DNA of 52,259 nt from Pantoea stewartii subsp. stewartii (GCF_008801695.1 NZ_VZPF01000029.1:1-52259); one strand, 5' to 3'. Numbered from the stretch's first letter, positions 32,851 to 42,373 are shown. Made by a program: numbers and translations. Notes: generated by a model not told the origin, from the letters alone.

Positions 32851-34921
32851 CGCAGATACGATTAAAGACTTCCTTGTTTCGCTGGGGTTCGATATCGATC
32901 AGGCTGGCGCTAATAAGTTTGAAGCAGTGCTGAAAGGCGTTACCGCGAATGTTCTGAAGGTCGGTGCGGTGGTGGAAGGCGCAGCGCTGAGCATTGTTGG
33001 GTTTACCACCCAGATCGCGAACGGGCTGGATAAAATTTACTGGGCATCCCAACGGACGGGGGCCAGTGTCCAGGGCATCAAAGCACTGGGCTATGCCGCA
33101 TCGCAAACCGGTGCCAGCGCCGAGTCGGCTATGTCCTCCCTCGAAGGGCTGGCTGGTTTCATGCGTAGCAATCCGGGCGCGGAAGGTTTCCTGAACCGCC
33201 TGGGCGTCCAGACCCGCGATGCTAGCGGAAAGATGCGTGATACTACGGCCATCTTTACTGGCGTGGGGCAAAAGCTCAACAACATGCCGTATTACCGCGC
33301 GAAGCAATACGCGCAGATGCTCGGCATCGATGAAAACACGCTGATGGCGATGCGTCGCGGCATGAATAGCTTTACCGCCGATTACCAGTCGATGCTGCAA
33401 AAGACGGGGTTCAACGCTGATAAAGCGGCTGTTCAGTCCAACAAATTCATGACGTCCATGCGCGGGCTCACGTCGCTGTTCGGCATCATGCGGGACAAGA
33501 TCGGCTCAAACCTCGCTGGTGGCCTGGCTGGTTCGCTGGACAGCCTGAGGCGGCGCATCCTCGACAACTTCCCTAAGATTGAAGAGACGCTCACCAAAGT
33601 CATTAAAGGTGTGATCTGGCTTGCGAACGCATTCACGCGAATGGCCTGGCGGGTGATACAGGCGGCTGGTTCGGTCATTGACTGGTGGAAAAAGCTGGAC
33701 GATGGCAGCAAAAAATTCCTGATGACTATTGGCGCAATCCTCATTGCCTGGCGTCTGCTCAATGCTGCATTTCTGAAATCCCCTATCGGCCTGATCACCA
33801 CGTTGATTCTGGCGATCGGATTGCTCTATGACGATTACCAGACGTGGAAAGAGGGCGGGAAAAGCCTCATTGACTGGTCCAAGTGGCAGCCAGAGATTGA
33901 GCAGGCTAAGAAGGTGTTCAAGTGGTTACGCGATAAGTTTCTGGAGCTCAAGGACAACCTGGGCGGCTGGAAAAATACGCTCACCATCCTGTTTGGCTTT
34001 CTGGCCGGTGCGAAGCTGGTCTCCATGCTCACGGGTATCGGGCGACTTGTCGCCGGATTTATGGGGCTCGGTAAGGCAATCGGCGGCTCTATTGGTGGTT
34101 TGGGTAAGCTGGCGCAGGGGATCGCGCAGCTGGCAATCAAGAATCCCTGGTTGCTTATGTTCATTCCTGCCAACAATACGCCGACCACCAGCGAAGAAAT
34201 GGCGTCGATTGGCGGTATAGGCAGCAATATAGTACCTGAAAGGCAGCAGGCATATGAGGCGCTGAGAAAGGAAAACCCAGGCAAAGACTTTTTCACTGAT
34301 GAGCAAATCCAGCGCAAAATTCAGGAGATGGGACTGGAGCCAGAGCAGCGAGCGCAGTCTGTTAAGCGACCTCAGGCGACAGCCCAGGGCAAAGTATTGC
34401 TCGACTGGATGGGGCCAATGTTCAATAAGCTGGAGTCTCTTTATCAGCTGCCTGCCGGCTTGTTGAAAAGCGTTGCGATCACTGAGTCAGGCGGTAACCA
34501 GTTTGCTATGTCCGGCGCTGGTGCAAAGGGGCTATTCCAGTTTATGGATGGCACGGCGCGCGACATGGGCCTGCGTGGTAACGATGTATTCGACCCGGAA
34601 AAGTCAGCACAGGCAGCCGCTAAGTATCTCAGCCAGCTGTTACGGCAGAATGGTGGCGACCTTAGCAAGGCGCTGGCTTCATATAACTGGGGGATTGGTA
34701 ACGTTCAGCGCTATGGCATGGGGTTGATGCCGCAGGAAACGCGCAACTACATTCCGAAAGTGATGAGCAATATGCCCACCAGCGCCCCGGTTATTCAGCA
34801 GGAAACGAACATTAACATCCACGGCGTTTCCGATCCGCGCGAGGCTGCCCGTTTGACTGTCGATCGTCAGAAGGGTGTTAACTCACAGCTAACCCAGCAA
34901 CTCCCCGCAGGACCGAGATAA
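32840..34921 (+). CDS. Tail tape measure protein with lytic transglycosylase domain
   Basis: 693 aa, rather short for a tape measure. The N-terminal helical part includes hydrophobic stretches at about 285-335 (LMTIGAILIAWRLLNAAFLK), and the C-terminal SLT domain begins near residue 520. Catalytic Glu549 is in AITESGGNQF, followed by GAKGLFQFMDGTARDMGL and SYNWGIGN. It sets tail length and locally opens peptidoglycan during DNA entry. Confidence 0.92.
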   Translation: MSGNADTIKDFLVSLGFDIDQAGANKFEAVLKGVTANVLKVGAVVEGAALSIVGFTTQIANGLDKIYWASQRTGASVQGIKALGYAASQTGASAESAMSSLEGLAGFMRSNPGAEGFLNRLGVQTRDASGKMRDTTAIFTGVGQKLNNMPYYRAKQYAQMLGIDENTLMAMRRGMNSFTADYQSMLQKTGFNADKAAVQSNKFMTSMRGLTSLFGIMRDKIGSNLAGGLAGSLDSLRRRILDNFPKIEETLTKVIKGVIWLANAFTRMAWRVIQAAGSVIDWWKKLDDGSKKFLMTIGAILIAWRLLNAAFLKSPIGLITTLILAIGLLYDDYQTWKEGGKSLIDWSKWQPEIEQAKKVFKWLRDKFLELKDNLGGWKNTLTILFGFLAGAKLVSMLTGIGRLVAGFMGLGKAIGGSIGGLGKLAQGIAQLAIKNPWLLMFIPANNTPTTSEEMASIGGIGSNIVPERQQAYEALRKENPGKDFFTDEQIQRKIQEMGLEPEQRAQSVKRPQATAQGKVLLDWMGPMFNKLESLYQLPAGLLKSVAITESGGNQFAMSGAGAKGLFQFMDGTARDMGLRGNDVFDPEKSAQAAAKYLSQLLRQNGGDLSKALASYNWGIGNVQRYGMGLMPQETRNYIPKVMSNMPTSAPVIQQETNINIHGVSDPREAARLTVDRQKGVNSQLTQQLPAGPR

Positions 34922-35523
34922 TGGATATTTTATCAGCGATTTTTCGCCAGCAATCCCGGCGAATTGGCCTGCTGATCCCCAGCGTGGTCGTCTCCGAAAA
35001 GCATTCTGATGCGCTCGAAATTACTGAGCACCCGGTGGAGAAGCCAACAACGAATAGCGCTTCGGGCTTCATCGCCGATCATGCGTATAAGCGCCCCAGC
35101 GAAGTCACAATGGAATGCGGCTTCGCTGGTGGCGGTTCGTTGCTGGACTTCATTGATACATCTTCAATCGGCCTCAGTGCCGGACTAAGCCCGAAAGAGA
35201 CCTATCAGCAAATGCTGGATCTCCAGTCCTCTCGGGTGCCGTTCGATGTGGTGACAGGAAAGAGGGTGTACAGCAATATGCTGGTACGCGCCATCGAGGT
35301 GACAACGGATAAAACCAGCGAGAACGTGCTTAACTGCACGCTTACCCTGCGTGAAGTGATCATGTCGCAAACGCAGAGCGTTAGCGTTGCTGATAAATCA
35401 GATATGCAAGATGGCGTCAGCACATCGGCGGTGCAGAATTCCGGGACGAAATCCACGACACCGCCAAATGAATCGCTGCTGAGCCAGTTGGGCGGAACCG
35501 TTACATCAGCATTCGGGGGATGA
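34921..35523 (+). CDS. Baseplate protein following the tape measure
   Basis: 200 aa. The N-terminal part (IPSVVVSEKHSDALEITEHP, then ECGFAGGG) resembles Dit-like/LysM-linking baseplate proteins of this myophage group. The C-terminus is Ser/Thr-rich and probably flexible. Connects tube and hub. Its ATG overlaps the tape-measure stop. Confidence 0.7.
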   Translation: MDILSAIFRQQSRRIGLLIPSVVVSEKHSDALEITEHPVEKPTTNSASGFIADHAYKRPSEVTMECGFAGGGSLLDFIDTSSIGLSAGLSPKETYQQMLDLQSSRVPFDVVTGKRVYSNMLVRAIEVTTDKTSENVLNCTLTLREVIMSQTQSVSVADKSDMQDGVSTSAVQNSGTKSTTPPNESLLSQLGGTVTSAFGG

Positions 35524-35524
35524 C

Positions 35525-35830
35525 ATGCAGTTTAACGAAATACCGCTTTCTCCCGACAATCAGCAGTTCCGCGTTTTGCTGGGCGATACGACATACACGC
35601 TCAGGATCATCTGGCGTGACGCGGCTGGCTGGATTATGGACGTGATGGATAGCGGCGGTGCTGCGCTTCTGTCTGGCGTACCTCTGCTGACCGGTGTGAA
35701 CCTATTACGACAATATCCACAGCTTGGCATTGATGGCGCGCTGGTGGTGGCGACAGATAAGGGCGCACCAGACGAGCCCACCAAAACCAACCTCGGCACA
35801 TACAGCCACCTCATTTTCGTACAGGAGTAG
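35525..35830 (+). CDS. Baseplate plug protein
   Basis: 101 aa. Beta-rich (NQQFRVLLGDTTYTLRIIWR; VPLLTGVNLLRQYPQLGIDG), matching the small phage baseplate plug family that closes the central channel. Lies between Dit-like and hub genes. Confidence 0.8.
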   Translation: MQFNEIPLSPDNQQFRVLLGDTTYTLRIIWRDAAGWIMDVMDSGGAALLSGVPLLTGVNLLRQYPQLGIDGALVVATDKGAPDEPTKTNLGTYSHLIFVQE

Positions 35831-35832
35831 AA

Positions 35833-36897
35833 ATGTCTCTTAACTGGATGCGCCATTTTGAGTTGCAGCTGTTGGACCAGAACGGGCAGGGTGTTTCTCT
35901 GTCAGATTTTAAGGTCACGTTCCAGATTGAGTGGGCAGATACACGCTGGCCGCGCGTGGCAAACGTGAAAATTTACAACCTTTCGACCGATACCACGAAC
36001 AAGATACTGGGGCAGGAGTTTGCCAAAATTCGCATCATTGCCGGATATGACGGTATAGCGCCGGAAGTTGATGCGAGCCAGGTTGGTGTCGCCCGGGAGA
36101 TTTCACCAGACCAGATAGGGCAGGTGAATGGTCAGAACTACGGCCTGATTTTTGACGGTGATATTCGCTTCACCGTCACCGGGAAGGACAACATTACCGA
36201 TTCCTGGGTGTTGATTCAGGCTATTGGTGATCACGAAGCGTTCCTTTATGCGACCACCATCACCACGCTTGCCGCTGGCTATACCGTTGCGGATCTGCAC
36301 CGGGCGACGATGCAGGATTTCAACGCGTTCGGCGTGACGCAGGGCATTACTGGCGACTTTCCTGATACCGTGTTTCCTCGTGGCCGCGCGATTTACTCAT
36401 CCACCCGGAACGTGATGGATAATATTGCTGCGCAGTGCAAAGCGACATGGCAGCTGGTGGATGGTCAGGTTCAGATGGTGCCGGAGGATAAATATATTCA
36501 CGAAGCCATCGTGTTGAATGCCGATACTGGCCTGATCGGTATGCCGCAACAGACGATGGGCGGCGGCGTAAACGTGCGGTGCCTGATAAATCCCAACATC
36601 CGCATCAATGGCCTTATCCAGCTCGATCAGGCTTCGGTGTATCGCGCCGCGCTCGGTAATAGCGAAATCGCACAGTCGCCGGGGCGCATCACCGAGACGG
36701 AAGAGAACGGCAACCGCGTGCTGACAGGTACGACGTCACAGGCTGCCAGCATTGCGACGGATGGCGTTTATATCGTCAAAGCTATCGACTATACTGGCGA
36801 CACCAGAGGTCAGGCGTGGTACATGGATTTGATGTGTTTTGCGCGTGGGGCTTCTACCCTGATTAATGATTCGACTTTGATGAAAACGGGTGCCTAA
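35833..36897 (+). CDS. Baseplate hub protein
   Basis: 354 aa. Starts with MRHFELQLLDQNGQGVSLSD, then FQIEWADTRWPRVANVKIYN; the later part (QQTMGGGVNVRCLINPNIRI) is typical of gp44/gp27-like hubs. Forms the centre of the baseplate on which the spike sits. Its stop overlaps the start of the inserted secreted-protein gene. Confidence 0.82.
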   Translation: MSLNWMRHFELQLLDQNGQGVSLSDFKVTFQIEWADTRWPRVANVKIYNLSTDTTNKILGQEFAKIRIIAGYDGIAPEVDASQVGVAREISPDQIGQVNGQNYGLIFDGDIRFTVTGKDNITDSWVLIQAIGDHEAFLYATTITTLAAGYTVADLHRATMQDFNAFGVTQGITGDFPDTVFPRGRAIYSSTRNVMDNIAAQCKATWQLVDGQVQMVPEDKYIHEAIVLNADTGLIGMPQQTMGGGVNVRCLINPNIRINGLIQLDQASVYRAALGNSEIAQSPGRITETEENGNRVLTGTTSQAASIATDGVYIVKAIDYTGDTRGQAWYMDLMCFARGASTLINDSTLMKTGA

Positions 36898-37265
36898 TGA
36901 AAAGGATAATCTCAGGAATATTTTCTGGCTTAATTTGCTTAACAGCTGCTTCTGGTGCAAATGCAGCAGGAAAAGTCTATATGAAGTGCGGTGATTTCAC
37001 TTTCTCAACGAGTGGTACTAATGACGGCTTTCCTCGCATAAATGGAGCAAAGCCCGAGTATCAGAAATTGACATTTCTGAAACAAAAAGAAGACTACGAC
37101 AATATAAAAATGGATTGGCGTATGGCTACAAACCAACCGGGGCGATGGGTTGGTCTTGAGTACATCAAGCGAAACGGAAAAGCTATCCTCAATGCTCAGT
37201 GGCTGCAAGCCAGCATGGATGCACCAAGACAATATGCAACTTATGATTGTGTAAAGGTTAAATAA
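36897..37265 (+). CDS. Secreted/periplasmic moron protein, unknown function
   Basis: 122 aa with a clear signal peptide (MKRIISGIFSGLICLTAASG, cleavage likely after ANA). The mature part has two Cys (MKCGDF, YDCVKV) that could form a disulfide. AT-rich compared with the flanking baseplate genes. It overlaps the hub stop (TAATG). No family recognised. Paired with the next gene and followed by a terminator, so it looks like cargo inserted in the tail operon; superinfection exclusion or envelope modification is possible but not shown. Confidence 0.65.
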   Translation: MKRIISGIFSGLICLTAASGANAAGKVYMKCGDFTFSTSGTNDGFPRINGAKPEYQKLTFLKQKEDYDNIKMDWRMATNQPGRWVGLEYIKRNGKAILNAQWLQASMDAPRQYATYDCVKVK

Positions 37266-37702
37266 TGGAACCTGCATATATTATTATTTTATTCGTGATT
37301 GTTTTTGCATTTGTTAAATATTTAAAATTTAAAAAACGCAGAAATGAAGACGCAATTATTAAATCATACAATCGAAATAAACGGGTTGCTTACCAAAAAT
37401 CAAAGCCAGCAAATGGGAAGCGGCGAAGCAAAGAAGAAATTGAGAAGGATAACTCGCGCTATGCTGAACACCTCGCCGAAAATAGCCGTCGTCACTCCGA
37501 GGCAGAGAGGATAAAGCAATCTCGCTTGGGTATTAAACGTTATATTTGGCGCTCCTGCGAGGATGGTGACGAGTGTGCTGAATGCGCTAAAAATAATGGG
37601 AAAACATTTTCGTGGAGTAAGCCGCCTAAAGGTGGTCATCCCGGAGAGGGAAAGTGTTGTCCTGATGGTCGCTGTAGATGTTATCCAGAAGCAAAATTAT
37701 AA
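37265..37702 (+). CDS. Small membrane protein with a MuF-like C-terminal domain
   Basis: 145 aa. An N-terminal membrane segment (AYIIILFVIVFAFVKYL) is followed by a basic, charged linker and a C-terminal domain RYIWRSCEDGDECAECAKNN ... GHPGE ... CRCYPE. That domain repeats the pattern of the end of the phage minor head protein at 24868-25641 (YIWR-x2-EDGD ... GHAGE ... CRCY) with extra Cys residues. A membrane-anchored, inward-facing protein is likely. The domain occurs in phage minor head proteins and in some secreted toxins; the function here is unknown. AT-rich, coupled to the gene before it. Confidence 0.6.
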   Translation: MEPAYIIILFVIVFAFVKYLKFKKRRNEDAIIKSYNRNKRVAYQKSKPANGKRRSKEEIEKDNSRYAEHLAENSRRHSEAERIKQSRLGIKRYIWRSCEDGDECAECAKNNGKTFSWSKPPKGGHPGEGKCCPDGRCRCYPEAKL

Positions 37703-37724
37703 CCCGCCGTCGAGCGGGTTTTTT
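37701..37724 (+). terminator. Terminator closing the inserted two-gene unit
   Basis: AACCCGC-CGTCGA-GCGGGTT followed by TTTT. It lies inside the tail operon, only 12 bases before the spike gene, as expected if the two upstream genes came in as a unit with their own terminator. Confidence 0.78.
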
Positions 37725-37735
37725 ATGGGGTTTTT

Positions 37736-38476
37736 ATGCCAATTCCAACTCAATCACAGATCGGCGGCGAGCAGCAGACCGCGCAGGCCATTGCTGATTC
37801 GGTGTCTACCCAGATGCGCGTAGCGATGCCCGGCATCATTCAGTCGTTCGACCCTGACTCTGTTACCTGCACGGTAGAGGTGGCGCTTCGCGGTGTCGTT
37901 GGCGATGGCTCCACCGAATTAAAACCGCTGGTGGATGTGCCGGTCATCTTCCCGCGCGGCGGCGGTTGCACGCTGACCTTTCCGGTTAAGGAAGGCGACG
38001 AATGCCTGCTGATCTTTGCCGACCGTTGCATCGATTTTTGGTGGCAGAGTGGCGGAGTTCAGGAGACCGTCGACCCGCGCCAGCATGATTTATCTGATGC
38101 GTTCGCCATCGTTGGCCCGCAGTCGCAAGCGCAGAAAATCAGCGGTATCAGTACCAGCGCCGCGCAGCTGCGCACCGATGATGGTGCGGCGTTCGTAGAG
38201 GTCGCAGCAGGACATAACATCACCGTTAAAACGCCGGGCCAGCTTACTGCTACGGCTGAAGGTGGAACGACAATTACATCCCCAACCATAACGCTGAACG
38301 GCAACGTAACTATTAACGGCAATCTGTCTCAGGGAATGGGCGAAAGCGGAGGTACGGCGACGATGCTCGGACCGGTGACGGTAACGAATGACGTAAAAGC
38401 AGGCGGCAAGAGCCTGACGACGCACACTCACGGCGGCGTGCAGACTGGCAGTGGTAATACTGCCGCGCCTAATTAA
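37736..38476 (+). CDS. Gp138-family membrane-puncturing baseplate spike
   Basis: 246 aa. N-terminal OB-like part (VTCTVEVALRGVVGDGSTEL, PRGGGCTLTFPVKEGDECLL) and a C-terminal beta-helical needle of short repeats (TITSPTITLNGNVTINGN), ending in a His/Gly-rich tip (LTTHTHGGVQTG) that could bind a metal ion. Pierces the outer membrane when the sheath contracts. Confidence 0.9.
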   Translation: MPIPTQSQIGGEQQTAQAIADSVSTQMRVAMPGIIQSFDPDSVTCTVEVALRGVVGDGSTELKPLVDVPVIFPRGGGCTLTFPVKEGDECLLIFADRCIDFWWQSGGVQETVDPRQHDLSDAFAIVGPQSQAQKISGISTSAAQLRTDDGAAFVEVAAGHNITVKTPGQLTATAEGGTTITSPTITLNGNVTINGNLSQGMGESGGTATMLGPVTVTNDVKAGGKSLTTHTHGGVQTGSGNTAAPN

Positions 38477-38493
38477 AAACTACCAAACAGACA

Positions 38494-38528
38494 AAAGCCC
38501 CGGGTGCGCTAACACTTCGGGGCTTTTT
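38494..38528 (+). terminator. Terminator after the spike gene
   Basis: AAAGCCCCG ... CGGGGCTTTTT hairpin (about 38494-38528) with a T-run. Interrupts the tail operon before the small membrane gene at 38564. Confidence 0.8.
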
Positions 38529-38563
38529 ACTTTCTGCACCTTGAGGATGGCAAGGGAGAATAT

Positions 38564-38701
38564 GTGATTGATTTTAGCAAACTGATACGGGAGTTGCGAG
38601 TCATGGGCGAAAAACTACCCAACTGGAAATTCTTCCTCATCTGGGCCGTGTTCTTTTTATTCGGCCTATCAAGCGTTATTAGCGCTATACGCTGGTGGTG
38701 A
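38564..38701 (+). CDS. Small single-span membrane protein
   Basis: 45 aa with a GTG start preceded by AGGGAG. Polar N-terminus (MIDFSKLIRELRVMGEKLP) then one membrane segment (FFLIWAVFFLFGLSSVISAI) and a WW end. Between spike and wedge genes, four bases before the next ATG. Function unknown. Confidence 0.6.
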   Translation: MIDFSKLIRELRVMGEKLPNWKFFLIWAVFFLFGLSSVISAIRWW

Positions 38702-38704
38702 TTT

Positions 38705-39058
38705 ATGCGATACCGTCGCGAAGATGCTGACGGCGATTACACTTTCGGACAGGGTGACGATACTTTCCTTATCGACAGTCCGGAGTGCGTCGCCCAGGCC
38801 GTGAAAACCCGTTTCGAACTGTGGCGCGGTCAGTGGTTTCTCGACCTGACTGAAGGCACCCCGTATGTTCAGTCGGTGCTTGGTAAACAGCGATCAGACG
38901 TCTACATCCTGGCTATACGCGAACGCATACAGGACACGCCGGGCGTTCTGTCTATTCTTTCCTTCGATACCAATTATGACGGCACCAGCCGCCGCGTCAA
39001 CTTCACTTCCTCCATTGACACAATCTACGGCCAGACGACTTTAACAAGCGAGGCATAA
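38705..39058 (+). CDS. Baseplate wedge protein (gp25-like)
   Basis: 117 aa. VAQAVKTRFELWRGQWFLDL and GKQRSDVYILAIRERIQDTP resemble gp25/W-like baseplate wedge subunits. Forms the sheath-baseplate initiation ring. Abuts the baseplate J gene. Confidence 0.8.
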   Translation: MRYRREDADGDYTFGQGDDTFLIDSPECVAQAVKTRFELWRGQWFLDLTEGTPYVQSVLGKQRSDVYILAIRERIQDTPGVLSILSFDTNYDGTSRRVNFTSSIDTIYGQTTLTSEA

Positions 39059-40258
39059 ATGGCTTTGAACCTCGACACGCTGGGGCTATCGGCAACGGTA
39101 ACCGCCCAGGGGATTAGTGCGCCTGATTACCAGACAATCCTTGATACACTGACCAGCTATTTCAGGCAGATTTACGGTAGTGATGCCTACCTCGAACCAG
39201 ACAGCAAAGACGGGCAAATGGTCGCGCTGGTGGCTCTTGCCGTGCATGACGCTAACAACACCGCTATCGAGATCTATAACTCGTTTTCACCGACGACAGC
39301 GCAGGCCGCAGCGCTTAGCAGCAATGTGAAAATTAACGGGATCACGCGAAAAGTAGCGACAAACTCTACTGCTGACCTTCTGTTAACCGGTACGGCGGGC
39401 ACGACTATCACGAACGGCTCCGCCCGGGATAAAAACGGCATTATCTGGAATTTTCCTGCGAGTGTAGCGATCGGCGTTGATGGTACTGTGCTGGTGACGG
39501 GCACATGCGCGAATAGCGGTTCGGTTGCGGCGATGGCCGGGACTATCACCACTATTAACACACCGACTCGCGGCTGGGTGTCGGTAACCAACCCGGCTGC
39601 GGCTACTGTCGGTTCACCAGCCGAAACCGACGCAGAGCTGCGCATACGGCAGGACCAGAGCGTCGCGCTACCATCGATCACACCGTTTGAAGGCGTTGAC
39701 GGTGCAATCGCTAATGTTGCGGGCGTGACACGTCACAAGCTGTACGAGAACGACACAGGAGCAACCGACAGCAACGGGCTGCCACCGCACTCGATTTCCG
39801 CTATCGTCGATGGTGGAGATGTTACCGAAATAGCCCAGACCATCAGGGGGAATAAAGGACAGGGAACCGCAACTTACGGTAAAACTTCTGTTACGGTGCC
39901 GGATACTTACGGTAACCCTCACGTGATCAGTTTTTCACGCTCTACCGATGTGCCAATTTACGTAGCCATTAGCCTGAAAGTTTTTACCGGGTATACCTCT
40001 CAAATCGGCGAGCAGATCAAACAGGCTGTTGCCGATTATATAAATGGCCTGACAATTGGCGACGACGTTCTGCTGAGCCGCATTTATTCCCCGGCAAACC
40101 TTGGCGTCGTGAGCGGCGGGAATGCCCGCTATTACGATATTACCGAACTGCTGATCGGTAAGTCGTCTGGCAGCGTATCGGCATCAAATATTGATATTGC
40201 CTATGATGCTTCTGCGTCCTGTAGCACCGCGAATATCAGTATCACGGTGACCTCATGA
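39059..40258 (+). CDS. Baseplate J/gp47-family wedge protein
   Basis: 399 aa. LEPDSKDGQMVALVALAVHD at the N-terminus and SPAETDAELRIRQDQSVALP in the middle are typical baseplate J signatures. Makes the peripheral baseplate arms that hold the fibres. Overlaps the next gene by four bases. Confidence 0.93.
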   Translation: MALNLDTLGLSATVTAQGISAPDYQTILDTLTSYFRQIYGSDAYLEPDSKDGQMVALVALAVHDANNTAIEIYNSFSPTTAQAAALSSNVKINGITRKVATNSTADLLLTGTAGTTITNGSARDKNGIIWNFPASVAIGVDGTVLVTGTCANSGSVAAMAGTITTINTPTRGWVSVTNPAAATVGSPAETDAELRIRQDQSVALPSITPFEGVDGAIANVAGVTRHKLYENDTGATDSNGLPPHSISAIVDGGDVTEIAQTIRGNKGQGTATYGKTSVTVPDTYGNPHVISFSRSTDVPIYVAISLKVFTGYTSQIGEQIKQAVADYINGLTIGDDVLLSRIYSPANLGVVSGGNARYYDITELLIGKSSGSVSASNIDIAYDASASCSTANISITVTS

Positions 40259-40935
40259 GCAAATACACCGAACTGATCACTAACTACCACGCTACCAAGC
40301 CACTCTTTTTTGACCATATAGATCTGAGCACCCGCCCGCTGATTGATGTGTCCAGCACTATGTCAGGGCTTGTAACAGCCTTCGATATCGATACGGCGGT
40401 CGGTGTGCAGCTCGACACGCTCGGACTCTGGATTGGGCGAAGTCGCATAGTCAGCCAACCGATCACCGGCGTTTATTTCAGTTGGGATACTGAAGGGCTT
40501 GGATATGACCAGGGCGTATGGCAGGGACCGTATGACCCGGATTCGGGCTATACGTCGCTAAGCGATGATACCTACCGCATCATTCTGAAAGCGAAGATCG
40601 CTATCAACAACTGGGACGGGCGGAACGACTCGCTGCCTCCCATTCTGGACGCTGCAACTGCTGGCTCTGGCCTGAAGATGCAGATCGTCGACAACCAGGA
40701 CATGACGATTTCGGTCTGGGTATTCCCCGAGACTGATATTGCTGATGTGTCGCTCGAACTGATCGCCGCTATCAAACAGGGCTATCTGACCGTTAAAGCA
40801 GCTGGCGTATGGGCTGGTGATGTTGAAACGCCTTCGGTAGAAACACCTTCCGAGGGTTCTAAATTCTTTGGTTTTGATATGGATAACGAATACATCGCCG
40901 GGTTCGATGTAGGAGCATGGGGGACTTTACTCTAA
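40255..40935 (+). CDS. DUF2612 baseplate wedge protein
   Basis: 226 aa. Contains IDTAVGVQLDTLGLWIGRSR and an ILKAKIAINNWDGRNDSLPP stretch characteristic of DUF2612, the third wedge protein (comparable in place to P2 gpI). Its stop overlaps the fibre start (TAATG). Confidence 0.85.
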   Translation: MSKYTELITNYHATKPLFFDHIDLSTRPLIDVSSTMSGLVTAFDIDTAVGVQLDTLGLWIGRSRIVSQPITGVYFSWDTEGLGYDQGVWQGPYDPDSGYTSLSDDTYRIILKAKIAINNWDGRNDSLPPILDAATAGSGLKMQIVDNQDMTISVWVFPETDIADVSLELIAAIKQGYLTVKAAGVWAGDVETPSVETPSEGSKFFGFDMDNEYIAGFDVGAWGTLL

Positions 40936-41720
40936 TGGCAACAAATAACTTTAAAGCGTTTGCGCTTGATCCTAACGCTAACGTCATGTCACAGGCTGAC
41001 TGGGAGGCGCTTCCGGCTTTGCTGTCCGGGTTTACTGCGGGTAAAGCATCCAGCGCTCAGGTAAACAAAGCCATTCGCCAGGCGACGACCATTGGCGCGC
41101 TGATTGGGCAGTTTATTGCAAACTCCGGGGCGGACGCCCTGGATAATGCAGACGTTAACGGGCTGGTGACCAAGTTCACGAACGCACTAACCACAAACCT
41201 CCGTTTAGGGGCTGGCGCTCCAGCAATCGGGATTCCATTCTTCTGGCCGTCCTCAGCGATGCCTAATACGGTTATGACTGAATGGGCCGACATGGTGTTT
41301 TTGAAGTTCAATGGTGCGACATTCTCGGCGACGACATACCCCAAACTGGCGCTTGTGATTCCCAGCCTGACCCTGACCGAGGCTCGCGGTGAATTCCCTC
41401 GAATCTGGGATGATGGGCGTGGTGTTGACAGTGGGCGTGCACTTTTGAGTGCGCAGGGAGATGCGATTCGGAATATTACCGGCACTTCTGCTCTATCGCA
41501 GCAGCCTGATTCTGGGTTTGGCTGGTTGCCAAATGTGAACTATAGCGGCGCAATGGCACCACAGGTGATCAACGGCGGCGGTCGCGGTGCAACAACCGCT
41601 CAGAGTACAGCGATTACAGGGAACCTTGGTATCAAATTTGATGCTTCATTGCAGGTTCCTACGGCATCAGAAAACCGTCCACGTAACATCGCATTTAACT
41701 TCCTGGTAAGGGCAAAATAA
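40935..41720 (+). CDS. Tail fibre with a collar-type tip domain
   Basis: 261 aa from ATG 40935 (MATNNFKAFALDPNANVMSQ). The C-terminal half (PFFWPSSAMPNT, FLKFNGATFSATTYPKLALV, ending RPRNIAFNFLVRAK) is a collar/fibre-tip domain. Short for a fibre, so it may be an adaptor-like fibre or recognise a nearby surface glycan. Confidence 0.82.
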   Translation: MATNNFKAFALDPNANVMSQADWEALPALLSGFTAGKASSAQVNKAIRQATTIGALIGQFIANSGADALDNADVNGLVTKFTNALTTNLRLGAGAPAIGIPFFWPSSAMPNTVMTEWADMVFLKFNGATFSATTYPKLALVIPSLTLTEARGEFPRIWDDGRGVDSGRALLSAQGDAIRNITGTSALSQQPDSGFGWLPNVNYSGAMAPQVINGGGRGATTAQSTAITGNLGIKFDASLQVPTASENRPRNIAFNFLVRAK

Positions 41721-42310
41721 TGAAACCTGTTTTTGATGATAAGGGGCTGGCAACACAGCCGGGGGAGATCCGTTGTTTTTATTACGACCCGGTAACTTCG
41801 GAATATATGGGGTGGTCAGACGAATATATAAATGTCGGGGTGAGTATGCCCGGTCACTCCACAGATATTGACCCTGGTGAAGAAGTGACAGGAAAGATTG
41901 CGGTTTTTAGTAATGGTGAATGGGTGCAGAATGAAGACCATCGGGGGGATACGGTTTATTCAACCGCTGATGGCTCAGTTTCTACTGTTGATTATATAGG
42001 CCCCATTAAGGCCGGTTACACCAGCATTGCACCTTCAGGCCCATACCAAAAGTGGGACGGGAAAAAGTGGGTGACTGATACCGATGCCCAGCATGCTGCC
42101 GATGTAGAAGCGGCGAACCAGCAAAAGCAGGCATTACTTGATAATGCCGCAGAGGTGACAAGCGACTGGAAAACAGAATTGGCGCTGGGGATTATCGGTG
42201 ACGAAGATAAAGTGAGTCTGATTGAGTGGATGAATTACACCAAAGCTGTGAAAGCAGTGGATACCTCTACCGCACCGGATATCACTTGGCCTACGCCACC
42301 AGCGGCTTAA
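41720..42310 (+). CDS. Tail fibre assembly chaperone
   Basis: 196 aa. The C-terminal half (KWDGKKWVTD, then a helical region and WPTPPAA end) is the lambda Tfa-type fibre assembly domain. Overlaps the fibre gene by one base and is the last structural gene of prophage 1. Confidence 0.88.
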   Translation: MKPVFDDKGLATQPGEIRCFYYDPVTSEYMGWSDEYINVGVSMPGHSTDIDPGEEVTGKIAVFSNGEWVQNEDHRGDTVYSTADGSVSTVDYIGPIKAGYTSIAPSGPYQKWDGKKWVTDTDAQHAADVEAANQQKQALLDNAAEVTSDWKTELALGIIGDEDKVSLIEWMNYTKAVKAVDTSTAPDITWPTPPAA

Positions 42311-42317
42311 TCTCATT

Positions 42318-42360
42318 ATGGCGATGTCCAAGATTTGTGTCTTATATGGTAAATCGCCAT
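42318..42360. terminator. Inverted repeat between the fibre chaperone and intS, possible two-way terminator
   Basis: ATGGCGAT (42318-42325) and ATCGCCAT (42353-42360) with a 27-base AT-rich loop, then CCCTTTTCTT. It separates converging genes. The long loop makes it weak. Confidence 0.35.
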
Positions 42361-42373
42361 CCCTTTTCTTACA

